A stretch of 64,000 bases of DNA from Pedobacter ginsenosidimutans (GCF_001442625.1 NZ_LMZQ01000002.1:124001-188000), one strand, 5' to 3'; numbered from the stretch's first letter, positions 34,243 to 43,194 are shown. The notes: generated from the letters alone by a model not told the origin. Program-made: numbers and translations.

Positions 34243-34566
34243 ATGTTAGTAACCACAACGCCTTCAGTTGAGGGCAGAAAAATTGTAAAATATATAGGTC
34301 TTGTTACCGGAGAAACCATTATTGGTGCAAATATTTTTAAAGATTTATTTGCTGGCATAACAGATATAGTAGGGGGCAGATCGAGTTCTTATGAACGCGT
34401 TTTACGAGAGGGGAAAGATACAGCAGTGAACGAAATGCAGCAATATGCAGCCGCTCTTGGTGCAAATGCTATTGTTGGTGTTGATTTAGATTACGAAACG
34501 GTAGGAAGCGGTGGCAGCATGTTAATGGTAAGCGCCAATGGTACAGCTGTAATTTTAGAAGATTAA
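34243..34566 (+). CDS. YbjQ family protein (UPF0145, DUF74)
   Basis: 107 residues, a single-domain pentameric beta-sandwich family sometimes called heavy-metal binding. The signatures [21 protein letters not shown] and [16 protein letters not shown] are clear. The biological role is not known. It stands alone, divergent from the VIT gene and followed by a strong hairpin. Confidence 0.93.
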   Translation: MLVTTTPSVEGRKIVKYIGLVTGETIIGANIFKDLFAGITDIVGGRSSSYERVLREGKDTAVNEMQQYAAALGANAIVGVDLDYETVGSGGSMLMVSANGTAVILED

Positions 34567-34601
34567 GAAATTTGCTTATTGCGAAAACTAAGCAAAAACA
34601 A

Positions 34602-34632
34602 GAAAGTCTTTCCGGTGCGGGAAAGACTTTTC
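34602..34632. terminator. Terminator between ybjQ and pfkA
   Basis: AAAGTCTTTCC and GGGAAAGACTTT form a stem with a GGTGC-containing loop, followed by TTCTTTTAT. It lies between convergent genes and can serve both. Confidence 0.8.
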
Positions 34633-34651
34633 TTTTATATCCTATTATCGT

Positions 34652-35635
34652 TTAAAACGAAAGAATGTCAATTAGTTTTAACCATTTAGAGCTCACCTTC
34701 TCAGCATTAATGTGCTTTATCGCATGATCAAAAGGGGTAAAAACAATTTCACGGTTAATCTGGCCAGCCATCACACCACTTTCACCATTAATTAAACCCT
34801 CTACAGCAGCAACACCTAATCTACTTGCCAAAACACGATCCATACAGGTCGGTTTTCCACCACGCTGAATATGTCCTAAAACAGAAACTTTAGTATCGTA
34901 ATGGGGGTATTTTTCCTGCAGAATTTCGCCAACCTTAAATGCGCCACCGGTATCATCACCTTCAGCAACGATAATAATTTTCGAGGCTTTATCTTTACGG
35001 CTATGTTCCAGTTTATGCAAAATGTCGTTTGCATTCATGTTTGCTTCAGGGATCATAATCGCTTCGGCGCCTACACCGATTCCGCTTCTTAAAGCAATTA
35101 ACCCGGAGTCGCGGCCCATTACCTCTACTATAAAAAGCCTGTCGTGCGATTCGGCTGTATCTCTGATCCTATCCACCGCGTCGATAACGGTATTAATGGC
35201 AGAGTCGTAACCAATGGTAAAATCTGTTCCGGCTAAATCGTTATCAATAGTACCAGGCAAACCAACAATGGGAAAATCGAACTCTTTTGAAAAAATATTT
35301 GCGCCCGTAAATGTTCCATCACCACCAATTACAACCAAGGCATCAATTCCATTGGATTTCAGATTTTCGTATGCTTTTTTTCTGCCTTCTACGGTTTTGA
35401 ATGCTTCGCTACGGGCTGTTTTTAAAATAGTACCTCCGCGTTGAATAATGTTTGCTACAGATTTGCGGTCCATAGGGATAAAATCATTGTTGATCAACCC
35501 TTCGTACCCACGGATAAACCCGGTTACTTCGATATCATAATAAATTGAGGCTCTTACTACGGCCCTGATTGCGGCATTCATGCCTGGCGAATCTCCGCCA
35601 GAGGTTAAAACACCAATATTCTTAATCTTATTCAT
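34652..35635 (-). CDS. pfkA: ATP-dependent 6-phosphofructokinase
   Basis: Committed step of glycolysis. 327 residues from the ATG at 35635 (MNKIKNIGVLTSGGDSPGMN); the frame is open 33 bases further, but that part lies inside the dsbD gene. ATP-binding GGDGTFTGA, the catalytic PGTIDNDLAGTD and IQRGG are all present, in the allosteric PfkA form. Its start codon overlaps the dsbD stop (ATGAATAA), so translation is probably coupled. The pairing of the two functions has no obvious metabolic reason. Confidence 0.97.
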   Translation of the reverse strand: MNKIKNIGVLTSGGDSPGMNAAIRAVVRASIYYDIEVTGFIRGYEGLINNDFIPMDRKSVANIIQRGGTILKTARSEAFKTVEGRKKAYENLKSNGIDALVVIGGDGTFTGANIFSKEFDFPIVGLPGTIDNDLAGTDFTIGYDSAINTVIDAVDRIRDTAESHDRLFIVEVMGRDSGLIALRSGIGVGAEAIMIPEANMNANDILHKLEHSRKDKASKIIIVAEGDDTGGAFKVGEILQEKYPHYDTKVSVLGHIQRGGKPTCMDRVLASRLGVAAVEGLINGESGVMAGQINREIVFTPFDHAIKHINAEKVSSKWLKLIDILSF

Positions 35636-37322
35636 TTGTTTGTTTCTTGGCAAATCCTGATAATCCATTATCCAGATATTGCAAATATTTATCTATATTA
35701 AATTCTACTCCGATAGGAGGCGAAACTAATTCTTTTTCATCAGTACCCAAAAGTACATAATATGGTTGCGAAATGGTATTAAATCTTTCGGCCTGCAAAT
35801 GTTTAAATTTTTTACCAACCGTATTTACTTTCGTTCCTAAAATTTTAGAGTCAAATTGTTCAGCAACTGGTAAATCAGTTTTATCATCCGTGTAAAGTGA
35901 TACAACAATATAATCTTCTTTTAATTTTTTAAGCACTCTCGCGTCAGACCAAACTCTTGCTTCCATTTCACGGCAATTTACACAGCCATGACCTGTAAAA
36001 TCAAGGAATAGCGGTTTTTTTACCTGCTTTGCGTAAGCCAACGCTTCCTGGTAATCAAAAAATCCATCAATATTGTGCGGAATATGCAGGAATTCAGCAT
36101 ATTTACGTTTAGCATGGCCAGTTGTTGTTGTTTGGTTTGATCCACCACCACTATCTTGTCCGATCACAAAATCCTGAGTAGAAAGCGGAGGGACCAGTGC
36201 ACTTACGGCTTTTAAAGGAGCTCCCCATAGGCCCGGAATTAAATATATCGCAAACACGAAAGTAGCGGTTGCAATAAATAACCTTGGCACTGAAACATAA
36301 GGGAGATCACTATCGTGAGAAAATTTGATTTTCCCTAATAAATAAACCCCTAAGATTAACGCAAGTACAATCCAAATAGCCAAGAAAATCTCTCTGTCCA
36401 ATATACCCCAGTGATAAGCCAAATCGGCTGTTGAAAGGAATTTTAAAGATAAGCCCAGCTCTAAAAAGCCAAGAAAAACCTTAATGGAGTTTAACCACCC
36501 GCCAGATTTTGGCAGTCCCGTCATTAAACTAGGAAAAATGGCAAACATGGTAAAAATTACCGCTAGCGATAATGAGAAGCCGAACATTACCACAACAGGT
36601 GTTAGTAAATCGGTATTAATGGCAACTAAAGAGGTTCCGATCAATGGGCCCGTGCAAGAGAAGGAAACAACAGCTAAGGTTGCTGCCATGAAAAAGATTC
36701 CACTTAAACCTTTAGCATCCGATTTTGCATCAAGTTTATTTACAAAGGAACTTGGCAGGGTAATTTCGAAAGCACCTAAAAACGATACGCCGAAAACAAT
36801 GAGTATAAGGAAGATGAAAATATTAAAAAATCCATCGGTAGATATTTCATTCAATGCACTGGCACCCCAGATCAGGGTAATAATTACGCCTAGACCAACA
36901 TAAATTACAATGATCGATAAGCCGTAAATAATGGCACTTCTGATTCCTTTTGCTCTGCTTTCGGCCCTTTTGGTAAAAAAACCAACAGTAAGCGGAACCA
37001 TAGGAAAAATACATGGAAGAAAAAAAGCGGCAATACCAGCTAAAAGGCCTAAACCAAAGGTTACCCAAAGCGATTGTTTTGGGGTATCTTTACCAGCTAC
37101 CGTAGCTTTTTCTACTTTGGCCGTATCCTGTTTAAGGGTATCTTTTTCCGTTTTTACCTGGCTATTGGCTGCACTATCCTTTGCAGAACCTACTTCGGTA
37201 AAAACAATATCATCGGGAGGAGCAGTTGCTGTGGTATCCTGTGTTACCAGGGCATAACTTTTAACGGCAGGCAATGCAATAAACATTGTAGCCATTAACA
37301 ACAATAATAAAACCTTTTTCAT
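35628..37322 (-). CDS. DsbD-type thiol-disulfide reductase lacking its N-terminal domain
   Basis: 564 residues from the ATG at 37322 (MKKVLLLLLMATMFIALPAV); the frame is open 75 bases upstream, but the signal peptide fixes this start. A linker with acidic and Thr residues is followed by eight membrane helices of the DsbD beta domain (FFLPCIFPMVPLTVGFF, FSCTGPLIGTSLVAIN hold the redox Cys). The C-terminal thioredoxin-like domain has FTGHGCVNCREMEARVW with the CVNC active site. The periplasmic alpha domain is missing and is encoded by the next gene upstream. It feeds electrons to periplasmic disulfide isomerases and cytochrome c maturation. Confidence 0.93.
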   Translation of the reverse strand: MKKVLLLLLMATMFIALPAVKSYALVTQDTTATAPPDDIVFTEVGSAKDSAANSQVKTEKDTLKQDTAKVEKATVAGKDTPKQSLWVTFGLGLLAGIAAFFLPCIFPMVPLTVGFFTKRAESRAKGIRSAIIYGLSIIVIYVGLGVIITLIWGASALNEISTDGFFNIFIFLILIVFGVSFLGAFEITLPSSFVNKLDAKSDAKGLSGIFFMAATLAVVSFSCTGPLIGTSLVAINTDLLTPVVVMFGFSLSLAVIFTMFAIFPSLMTGLPKSGGWLNSIKVFLGFLELGLSLKFLSTADLAYHWGILDREIFLAIWIVLALILGVYLLGKIKFSHDSDLPYVSVPRLFIATATFVFAIYLIPGLWGAPLKAVSALVPPLSTQDFVIGQDSGGGSNQTTTTGHAKRKYAEFLHIPHNIDGFFDYQEALAYAKQVKKPLFLDFTGHGCVNCREMEARVWSDARVLKKLKEDYIVVSLYTDDKTDLPVAEQFDSKILGTKVNTVGKKFKHLQAERFNTISQPYYVLLGTDEKELVSPPIGVEFNIDKYLQYLDNGLSGFAKKQTNE

Positions 37323-37342
37323 TTGTGTGTTTTGTGTGTGTA
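37323..37342 (-). promoter_or_regulatory. CA-rich leader before dsbD
   Basis: On the minus strand the start codon is preceded by TACACACACAAAACACACAA. A nearly identical leader precedes the DsbD-alpha gene at 37923-37944. No Shine-Dalgarno sequence is seen in either. Confidence 0.45.
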
Positions 37343-37428
37343 TTTTTTGAAACCGTGAAATTAAGAATAATTTTAGAAACGATTTTTTATAAACCACTAC
37401 AACACGTAGATTTTACTTTAAAAAGAAA

Positions 37429-37450
37429 CAGTCCCGAAAATTCGGGACTG
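37429..37450 (-). terminator. Terminator between DsbD-alpha and dsbD
   Basis: CAGTCCCGAA and TTCGGGACTG form a 10-bp perfect stem, followed on the minus strand by TTTCTTTTT. It lies 22 bases after the DsbD-alpha stop, so part of the transcripts end before dsbD. Confidence 0.8.
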
Positions 37451-37472
37451 CTTGTAAATATTTTGATGTCAA

Positions 37473-37922
37473 CTATTTAACCGGAACGCTGAACTCAACT
37501 TCTTCTGGCGGAAGACATTGTTTATCGTTACAAACCATAAACTCAACTTTTCCTTTAACAGCAGTTGTACCCTTATTTAATTTTACCTTTTGCTGGAAAA
37601 TTACTGCTTTTTCGAAATAGCTTACATTCATTTTAAATGTACTTTCGTATTTAACAATTGCTTTAGGCTCGATTGTTTTACCAACAAGGCTAAAATCTTT
37701 AGAAGGGGTAAAAGTAAATGTAGTTTTTACCGGACCACCGTCTTTCACATTTTGCGAATAGATATGCCACCTATCCTCGATTGTAGCCTTTAAATATATA
37801 ACAGCTTCATCTTTACTTATTTTCTTTGCAGAATAAGCCCAGGTAACCGGCTTTTCGATTTGGGCAAATGCACCGGCAATGGTAAAAAGTACCATCGAAA
37901 GCACTAGGGTGATTTTTTTCAT
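37473..37922 (-). CDS. Separate DsbD N-terminal (alpha) domain protein
   Basis: 149 residues with a signal peptide (MKKITLVLSMVLFTIAGAFAQ) and one immunoglobulin-like domain of the DsbD-alpha type (WAYSAKKISKDEAVIYLKAT at its start). The redox Cys pair is in VCNDKQCLPPEEVEFSV. In Escherichia coli this domain is the N-terminus of DsbD and passes electrons from the membrane domain to its targets. Here it is a free periplasmic protein encoded just upstream of the alpha-less DsbD. It starts 7 bases after the birA stop, so it is probably cotranscribed with birA. Confidence 0.9.
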   Translation of the reverse strand: MKKITLVLSMVLFTIAGAFAQIEKPVTWAYSAKKISKDEAVIYLKATIEDRWHIYSQNVKDGGPVKTTFTFTPSKDFSLVGKTIEPKAIVKYESTFKMNVSYFEKAVIFQQKVKLNKGTTAVKGKVEFMVCNDKQCLPPEEVEFSVPVK

Positions 37923-37944
37923 TGTGTGTTTATTTTGTGTGTGT
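37923..37944 (-). promoter_or_regulatory. CA-rich leader before the DsbD-alpha gene
   Basis: TACACACACAAAATAAACAC followed by ACAATG: the bases before the start codon repeat the dsbD leader. The first part also encodes the C-terminal THTK of BirA, so this leader overlaps the upstream gene. Confidence 0.45.
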
Positions 37945-38706
37945 AAATTCTATTTCTTTAAAATTAAAGACTTTTAAGCCATTCGTTGTATCAACCATTA
38001 GCCTGCCATCATCTTCAACTCCTGTTATAGTACCTTCAAAAAATGCTCCATTTTGCATATACAACGCTGGAATGTTAAAGTTATAAAGCCTTGAAAGGTA
38101 ATCATTTTGTAAAATACTATATTTACCAGCCCTCAAAATTAAGTAGTATTTTTCCATAAATATGAATAATTTATCCATAATATCCATTAAAGATACATCT
38201 CTTTGTAAAATTTGAATGACGGAAGTAGCACGTTGGCTAATGCTATCCGAAAATTCGGATTGATTAATATTTAAACCAATGCCAATTACTGATGATTTAA
38301 TAGAATTGCCTGTCAGTGTATTTTCGATTAATATTCCGCCTAATTTCTTATTTTGATAATACAGATCATTAGGCCATTTTACTTTTATCCCGTCCGGAAC
38401 AAAACAGGATAAAGCATCACTAACGGCTAAACTAACGGCTATATTTAAATAAAACTGCTTATTAAGGGGCAAGAAAGAAGGTTTTAAATAAATGCTTGTG
38501 CTTATATTTTTTCCTGCCTGTGTTTGCCAAACGCTTTCCTGCTGTCCTCTTCCGGCAAACTGATTATCTGCCATAATTACAGTCCCTTCGGCTAATGGCT
38601 CGGATTTTGACACCAAATCTTTTAAAAAGTTATTAGTAGAATCAACTTCTTTTAATTTGATTAAATTTTGACCAACAAATAGTGTCGAAAAAGTGTTATT
38701 TTGCAA
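37930..38706 (-). CDS. birA: Biotin--[acetyl-CoA-carboxylase] ligase, monofunctional
   Basis: Attaches biotin to the carrier protein of acetyl-CoA carboxylase. 258 residues, without the N-terminal winged helix of the repressor form. The catalytic loop GRGQQESVWQ matches GRGRRG only loosely but is of the usual position, and KWPNDLYYQNKKLGGILIEN is the family signature. It is divergent from rsfS with a 44-base gap and is followed 7 bases later by the DsbD-alpha gene. Confidence 0.95.
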   Translation of the reverse strand: MQNNTFSTLFVGQNLIKLKEVDSTNNFLKDLVSKSEPLAEGTVIMADNQFAGRGQQESVWQTQAGKNISTSIYLKPSFLPLNKQFYLNIAVSLAVSDALSCFVPDGIKVKWPNDLYYQNKKLGGILIENTLTGNSIKSSVIGIGLNINQSEFSDSISQRATSVIQILQRDVSLMDIMDKLFIFMEKYYLILRAGKYSILQNDYLSRLYNFNIPALYMQNGAFFEGTITGVEDDGRLMVDTTNGLKVFNFKEIEFTHTK

Positions 38707-38750
38707 GTGTTGAATTTATAATATTGTAATTCCAAAATTAAAGCATTTTA

Positions 38751-39125
38751 ATGGTAAAAAAGAAAATAGTAGCCCTTTCTACATACCTTTCTGAGTTAGC
38801 CGTTCACGGCATACAGGAAAAAAAAGGAGAAGATATAGTGCGGTTAGATCTTAGAAATATACATACCTCAGTGGCTGATTACTTTATTATTGCGAGCGCC
38901 AACTCTGGTACTCAGGTAAAAGCTATTGCCGATAGTGTAGAAAAAGAAATATATAAAGCCACTCAGGCCGATCCAAGACATAAAGAAGGTTTCGAATCAG
39001 CAGATTGGATTATTCTTGATTATTTCGATGTGGTTGTGCACATTTTTAAAACCGAAAAGCGCCACTTTTATGGCATAGAAGAACTTTGGGGGGATGCTGA
39101 AAGCACAAATTATCAAAGCGCATAA
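38751..39125 (+). CDS. rsfS: Ribosomal silencing factor RsfS
   Basis: Binds L14 and blocks joining of ribosomal subunits in starvation. 124 residues, normal length. The signature VADYFIIASANSGTQVKAIAD and the C-terminal SADWIILDYFDVVVHIFK are intact. ftsH follows after 27 bases on the same strand, an arrangement seen in other Bacteroidota. Confidence 0.96.
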   Translation: MVKKKIVALSTYLSELAVHGIQEKKGEDIVRLDLRNIHTSVADYFIIASANSGTQVKAIADSVEKEIYKATQADPRHKEGFESADWIILDYFDVVVHIFKTEKRHFYGIEELWGDAESTNYQSA

Positions 39126-39152
39126 CCTATAGAACCATTTTGACAAAGACAA

Positions 39153-41168
39153 ATGAACGACAATCAAAATACCAACGAAAAACAAGGAAAAAGAATTCCA
39201 AATATCCCTAAAAAACCACAAAAAGGATCGAAATTTAATATTTTCTGGGTGTATGCGGCCATTATTATAGCCATTATTGCAGCACAGTTTTTATTTACTA
39301 CCGATGGCGGTAAAGAAGTTACCTATCAAAAGTTTGAACAACAGATGTTACTTAAAGGTGATGTTCAGAAAGTTGTTGCTTATAAATCAGACGATTTAGT
39401 ACGGGTAGAGGTTTACATCAAAAAAGATAGCCTAAAAAAACCATTATACGATGCATATAAAAGTAGTGGCACTTTTAGTGTAAATAACACAGCTAGCCCT
39501 GTTGTATATTTCAATGCCGGTACAATGGATGGCCTTGATAAACAACTTGCAGATTCGCAAAAAGACCTTCCTGCTAACCAACCAAGGGTATTGGCAGAAA
39601 AAACCAGTCGCAGCAATCCGTTAGCGAGCTGGTTCTTAAGTATCATTTTACCTGTATTGCTTTTAATCGGTTTCTGGATCTTTATGATGCGCAGAATGGG
39701 CGGTGGTGCAGGCGGTGGCGGTCAGATCTTCAGTATCGGAAAATCAAAAGCAACTTTATTCGATAAAGAAAGCCAGGTAAACATTACGTTCAACGATGTT
39801 GCAGGTTTAGAAGAAGCAAAAACAGAGGTAATGGAAATTGTAGATTTCCTTAAAAATCCTAAAAAATATACCGATTTAGGTGGAAAGATCCCTAAAGGTG
39901 CTTTACTTGTAGGTTCGCCTGGTACCGGTAAAACCTTATTGGCTAAAGCTGTTGCAGGCGAGGCTCAGGTTCCTTTCTTCTCGCTGTCAGGATCTGATTT
40001 TGTAGAGATGTTTGTAGGGGTAGGTGCATCTCGTGTTCGCGACTTATTTAAACAAGCAAAAGATAAATCGCCATGTATCATCTTTATTGATGAGATTGAT
40101 GCTATTGGCCGTGCGCGTGGTAAAAACGGTGTAATGGGTGGAAATGATGAACGCGAAAACACCTTAAACCAACTTTTAGTTGAAATGGATGGTTTTGGCA
40201 CGAATACACACGTTATTATTTTAGCCGCTACCAACCGTGCTGATGTTTTAGATAAGGCTTTATTAAGGGCAGGCAGGTTCGACAGACAGATTTATGTTGA
40301 TTTACCGGATGTTATCGAGCGTAAACAAATTTTCGAAGTTCACATCACTCCGCTTAAAAAATCAGAAGAGCTTGATACCGAATTTTTAGCAAAACAAACG
40401 CCAGGGTTCTCAGGAGCAGATATTGCAAATGTTTGTAACGAAGCGGCATTAATTGCTGCCCGTAAAAATAAATCGGCAGTTGATAAGCAAGATTTCTTAG
40501 ATGCTGTTGATAGAATAGTTGGTGGTTTAGAAAAGAAAAACAAAATTATCACCCCAAGCGAAAAACGTGCTATTGCGATTCACGAGGCTGGTCACGCCAC
40601 AGTGAGTTGGTTGTTAGAACATGCGGCGCCTTTAGTTAAGGTTACTATTGTACCGCGCGGACAGAGCTTAGGTGCAGCCTGGTATTTACCAGAAGAACGC
40701 TTAATTGTTCGCCCTCACCAAATGCTTGATGAAATGTGTGCAACTATGGGCGGTAGGGCAGCTGAAAAAGTGATGTTCGATACCATTTCTACCGGTGCAC
40801 TTAGCGATTTAGAAAAAGTGAATAAACAAGCCAGAGCAATGGTTACCATTTATGGTTTGAACGATAAATTAGGAAATATTACTTATTATGATTCATCTGG
40901 TCAGAATGAGTATAATTTCTCTAAACCATATTCAGAAGATACTGCTTTAACTATCGACAAAGAAATTTCGGCATTAATTGAAGGCCAATACCAAAGAGCG
41001 ATTAGTTTATTAGAAGAAAATAAGGATAAATTGATCCAATTGGCCGATATCCTGATCGAAAAAGAAGTTTTATTTAAAGACGATTTAGAAGTGATTTTTG
41101 GTAAACGATTATTCGAAAACCAAGGAGAAAGCGGAACCCCCGGACATATTACTCCGGTAGAAGCATAA
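39153..41168 (+). CDS. ftsH: ATP-dependent zinc metalloprotease FtsH
   Basis: Membrane-bound AAA protease that removes misfolded membrane and some regulatory proteins. 671 residues: two N-terminal membrane helices (about 28-48 and 160-180) flank a periplasmic domain. The AAA domain has Walker A GSPGTGKT from residue 254 and Walker B IIFIDEID. The peptidase site is HEAGH (H477, E478, H481). It is normal in all parts. A strong terminator follows, so the LUD gene is likely to be read at a lower level or from its own promoter. Confidence 0.98.
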   Translation: MNDNQNTNEKQGKRIPNIPKKPQKGSKFNIFWVYAAIIIAIIAAQFLFTTDGGKEVTYQKFEQQMLLKGDVQKVVAYKSDDLVRVEVYIKKDSLKKPLYDAYKSSGTFSVNNTASPVVYFNAGTMDGLDKQLADSQKDLPANQPRVLAEKTSRSNPLASWFLSIILPVLLLIGFWIFMMRRMGGGAGGGGQIFSIGKSKATLFDKESQVNITFNDVAGLEEAKTEVMEIVDFLKNPKKYTDLGGKIPKGALLVGSPGTGKTLLAKAVAGEAQVPFFSLSGSDFVEMFVGVGASRVRDLFKQAKDKSPCIIFIDEIDAIGRARGKNGVMGGNDERENTLNQLLVEMDGFGTNTHVIILAATNRADVLDKALLRAGRFDRQIYVDLPDVIERKQIFEVHITPLKKSEELDTEFLAKQTPGFSGADIANVCNEAALIAARKNKSAVDKQDFLDAVDRIVGGLEKKNKIITPSEKRAIAIHEAGHATVSWLLEHAAPLVKVTIVPRGQSLGAAWYLPEERLIVRPHQMLDEMCATMGGRAAEKVMFDTISTGALSDLEKVNKQARAMVTIYGLNDKLGNITYYDSSGQNEYNFSKPYSEDTALTIDKEISALIEGQYQRAISLLEENKDKLIQLADILIEKEVLFKDDLEVIFGKRLFENQGESGTPGHITPVEA

Positions 41169-41193
41169 ATAAATAATTTCTATTATTACATTT

Positions 41194-41229
41194 GCTACCC
41201 TAGTTTAATAATTAGGGTAGCTTTTTTTT
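41194..41229 (+). terminator. Terminator of the rsfS-ftsH unit
   Basis: GCTACCCTA and TAGGGTAGC form a 9-bp stem with a 10-base loop followed by TTTTTTTT. It ends only a few bases before the LUD gene start at 41233. Confidence 0.9.
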
Positions 41230-41232
41230 ATA

Positions 41233-41877
41233 ATGAAGGATAATACGACAGCGAAAGAACAAATACTAAAAAAGATAAGGAAAGCACTATTAGAAAAGCG
41301 CGAAAACCCTTATCCTAATTTAGAAGAAAGTCAATTGTATAAAAAAAATACAGATGAGCTAGAGGTATTATTTGCCGAACAGCTTACCGCTATATCTGGT
41401 AACTTTATCTTCTGCGAAGACGGTATTGATTTTTTTGAAAACATGCTGCAGTTGGCCGACAAGTTTAAATGGCGTAAAATATACTGCTGGGAACCAGAAC
41501 TTCAACAATTTTTAAGCAAATACGAATTCCCTTTTTACCAAACCGATAAAGATTTTGAACAGGCAGAGGTAGGTATTACCCTTTGCGAAGCTTTGGTTGC
41601 CCGTAACGGAAGTGTAATGGTAAGCAATAGCGGTGCTGCCGGCAGGAGATTAAGCATTTTCCCACATCATCACATTGTGATCGCCAGAACCAGTCAGTTG
41701 GTTTTAGATCTTAAAGATGCTTTTCTGTTATTGAAGAACAAATATGGTAATCAAATCCCATCAATGATCAGTAATATTACTGGCCCAAGCAGAACTGCCG
41801 ATATCGAAAAAACATTGGTTTTAGGCGCGCACGGGCCTAAAGAGCTTTTTGTGTTCTTGATTGATGATTTTAGTTAA
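41233..41877 (+). CDS. LUD domain protein (LutC-like)
   Basis: 214 residues covering one LUD domain: ILKKIRKALLEKRENPYPNL at the start, then VGITLCEALVARNGSVMVSN and SNITGPSRTADIEKTLVLGAHGP at the end, which matches the LutC/YkgG form. LutC works with LutA and LutB in L-lactate oxidation, but neither is near, so the role here is uncertain. In Bacteroidota a LUD gene often follows ftsH, as here. The start lies within or just after the ftsH terminator. Confidence 0.9.
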   Translation: MKDNTTAKEQILKKIRKALLEKRENPYPNLEESQLYKKNTDELEVLFAEQLTAISGNFIFCEDGIDFFENMLQLADKFKWRKIYCWEPELQQFLSKYEFPFYQTDKDFEQAEVGITLCEALVARNGSVMVSNSGAAGRRLSIFPHHHIVIARTSQLVLDLKDAFLLLKNKYGNQIPSMISNITGPSRTADIEKTLVLGAHGPKELFVFLIDDFS

Positions 41878-41940
41878 TGGGATGAGCAGATATACCCCTA
41901 TTATCTTCCTGTATAAAACCCATCCCATTATACAATAAAT

Positions 41941-42924
41941 CTATCTGGAACTCTGAAACCTTTTCACAACCAACTCGCCTGCAGCATTTATGCAATATAT
42001 GTCTTCATCATAGTTAGAATATCTTCTTGATAGCACCGGTTTTAACCCTTCATCTTCCAGTTTATGGTGATCAAATGTCAAATAAAGTTCTACTCTAGAG
42101 CGATCTTTATCCAGAGTGATGGTTTTTTTCGTTTTTACATTGTAAATGTCAACATCCTGAATCCTTCTATAATTATAGCCCCAGCTAGAATCTTCCCCAA
42201 AATCCTTGCTTCTGCCAATCACAAAATAATCGTTCATTAAATGAAATATGGTACTGATGCTCTTATCATTAAAAAGCCGTTTTCCCTTCAGGTCAACTAT
42301 ATCTACAACCTTTCTCGTTTTACCATTGGTTAAGGTGTTTTCTTCATTCAAAATCACGATTCCTATATTCTTAGGGAAATTATTTTTATTGTCTCCAAAA
42401 GCAGCGAAAGTGCTTTCATAATCCTTGCTTTTTAAAACCGTATCACCATTTTCGTTCAAAAAATAGTTTAAGTTTTTACCACTCATCGACATTGATCCTG
42501 GATAATCGGCAAAAAACAATATATCTTTTGTGGGTTTAGATGGTACTTTTTTTACGGGCACTTCAGGCTTTTTGATCGCTGTTACAGGCATTTTTCCCAT
42601 CGTTACGCGTACTTCGGTTACTTTATTTTTCTCTGCAGTCTCGGCCAGTTTCTTTTTAAAGTCTGCCTCCCTTTCAGCCTTAAGCTTTGCGTTTCTAATT
42701 TTGCCTGCTTCATAGGCAGCCTTATCATCCGCGATCTTCTTTTTGCGGGCATCCTCATTTTCCTTGTCACAAGCAGGGCACATCAGTTTTCCCTCCGCAT
42801 TATTCCAGCCTTTGGGTGCAAATCTGCAGTTATAACGGGCATATTCGCTCTTCGAAACATGCGATTGGGCATTGGCTGCCTGTACCATAAACAGCAGCAA
42901 AACAATGGTCAAGAAATTTTTCAT
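41941..42924 (-). CDS. Secreted protein of unknown function under a palindromic operator
   Basis: 327 residues with a signal peptide (MKNFLTIVLLLFMVQAANAQ). A short CPAC motif (residues about 49-52) is followed by a charged helix or coiled coil (about 53-100, rich in Lys, Ala, Glu). The rest (about 130-327) reads like a beta-rich fold (YFLNENGDTVLKSKDYESTF and similar). I recognise no family. A candidate operator, ATACCC-N6-GGGTAT, lies 51 bases upstream. A remnant of a LuxR-type regulator gene lies 100 bases upstream on the other strand. Confidence 0.75.
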   Translation of the reverse strand: MKNFLTIVLLLFMVQAANAQSHVSKSEYARYNCRFAPKGWNNAEGKLMCPACDKENEDARKKKIADDKAAYEAGKIRNAKLKAEREADFKKKLAETAEKNKVTEVRVTMGKMPVTAIKKPEVPVKKVPSKPTKDILFFADYPGSMSMSGKNLNYFLNENGDTVLKSKDYESTFAAFGDNKNNFPKNIGIVILNEENTLTNGKTRKVVDIVDLKGKRLFNDKSISTIFHLMNDYFVIGRSKDFGEDSSWGYNYRRIQDVDIYNVKTKKTITLDKDRSRVELYLTFDHHKLEDEGLKPVLSRRYSNYDEDIYCINAAGELVVKRFQSSR

Positions 42925-42975
42925 TTTATTTCGTTTAATTCATTGTAAAAATACCCGATCAACTAAACGATTTAT

Positions 42976-42993
42976 ATACCCTTTACTGGGTAT
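42976..42993. promoter_or_regulatory. Candidate operator ATACCC-N6-GGGTAT, copy 2
   Basis: ATACCC (42976-42981) and GGGTAT (42988-42993) with a 6-base spacer, followed by ATTTA, as at 25497-25514. A further ATACCC half lies at 42951-42956 and TTACAGACTA at 43008-43017. It lies 51 bases upstream of the unknown secreted-protein gene. Confidence 0.5.
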
Positions 42994-43022
42994 ATTTAGT
43001 ACATGGTTTACAGACTAAATTC

Positions 43023-43115
43023 ATGAATATATTAAGTAAAAATATGGCGCATAAGCTCAACGTAACCGGAAAAACAGGATTATTAAAATTCGCACTTGAA
43101 AATAAGCTCGGCTAA
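43023..43115 (+). pseudogene. Remnant of a LuxR-type response-regulator C-terminus
   Basis: An ATG-started frame of 30 codons ends in KNMAHKLNVTGKTGLLKFAL, then ENKLG and a stop. It aligns without gaps with the C-terminal LuxR helices of the response regulator at 27310-27945 (KNIHRKLEINNSSSLIKFAH, then ENNLLD): K, N, K, L, L, K, F, A, E, N and L agree. No receiver domain or helix-turn-helix start is present upstream. It is therefore probably the decayed end of a lost regulator gene; a tiny expressed peptide cannot be excluded. Confidence 0.65.
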
Positions 43116-43158
43116 TAATTTAATTTATTTTCGTTTCTCGAATATAATTGATATTTTT

Positions 43159-43187
43159 ATACTACATACCGTTTTAGTATGCGGTAT
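43159..43187. promoter_or_regulatory. Interleaved inverted repeats before the ketoacyl synthase gene
   Basis: ATACTA (43159-43164) pairs with TAGTAT (43175-43180), and ATACCG (43166-43171) pairs with CGGTAT (43182-43187), both with 10-base spacers. The pair ends 7 bases before the start codon. Interleaved palindromes of this kind are typical of dimer-pair repressors, but no such regulator is beside it. Confidence 0.4.
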
Positions 43188-43194
43188 TATAATT

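Noticed and set aside
43096..43194. N-terminal extension of the ketoacyl synthase by 33 residues
   Set aside because: The extension is AT-rich, overlaps the operator-like palindromes and the LuxR remnant, and the thiolase fold starts at MSRAINTVITGTG.
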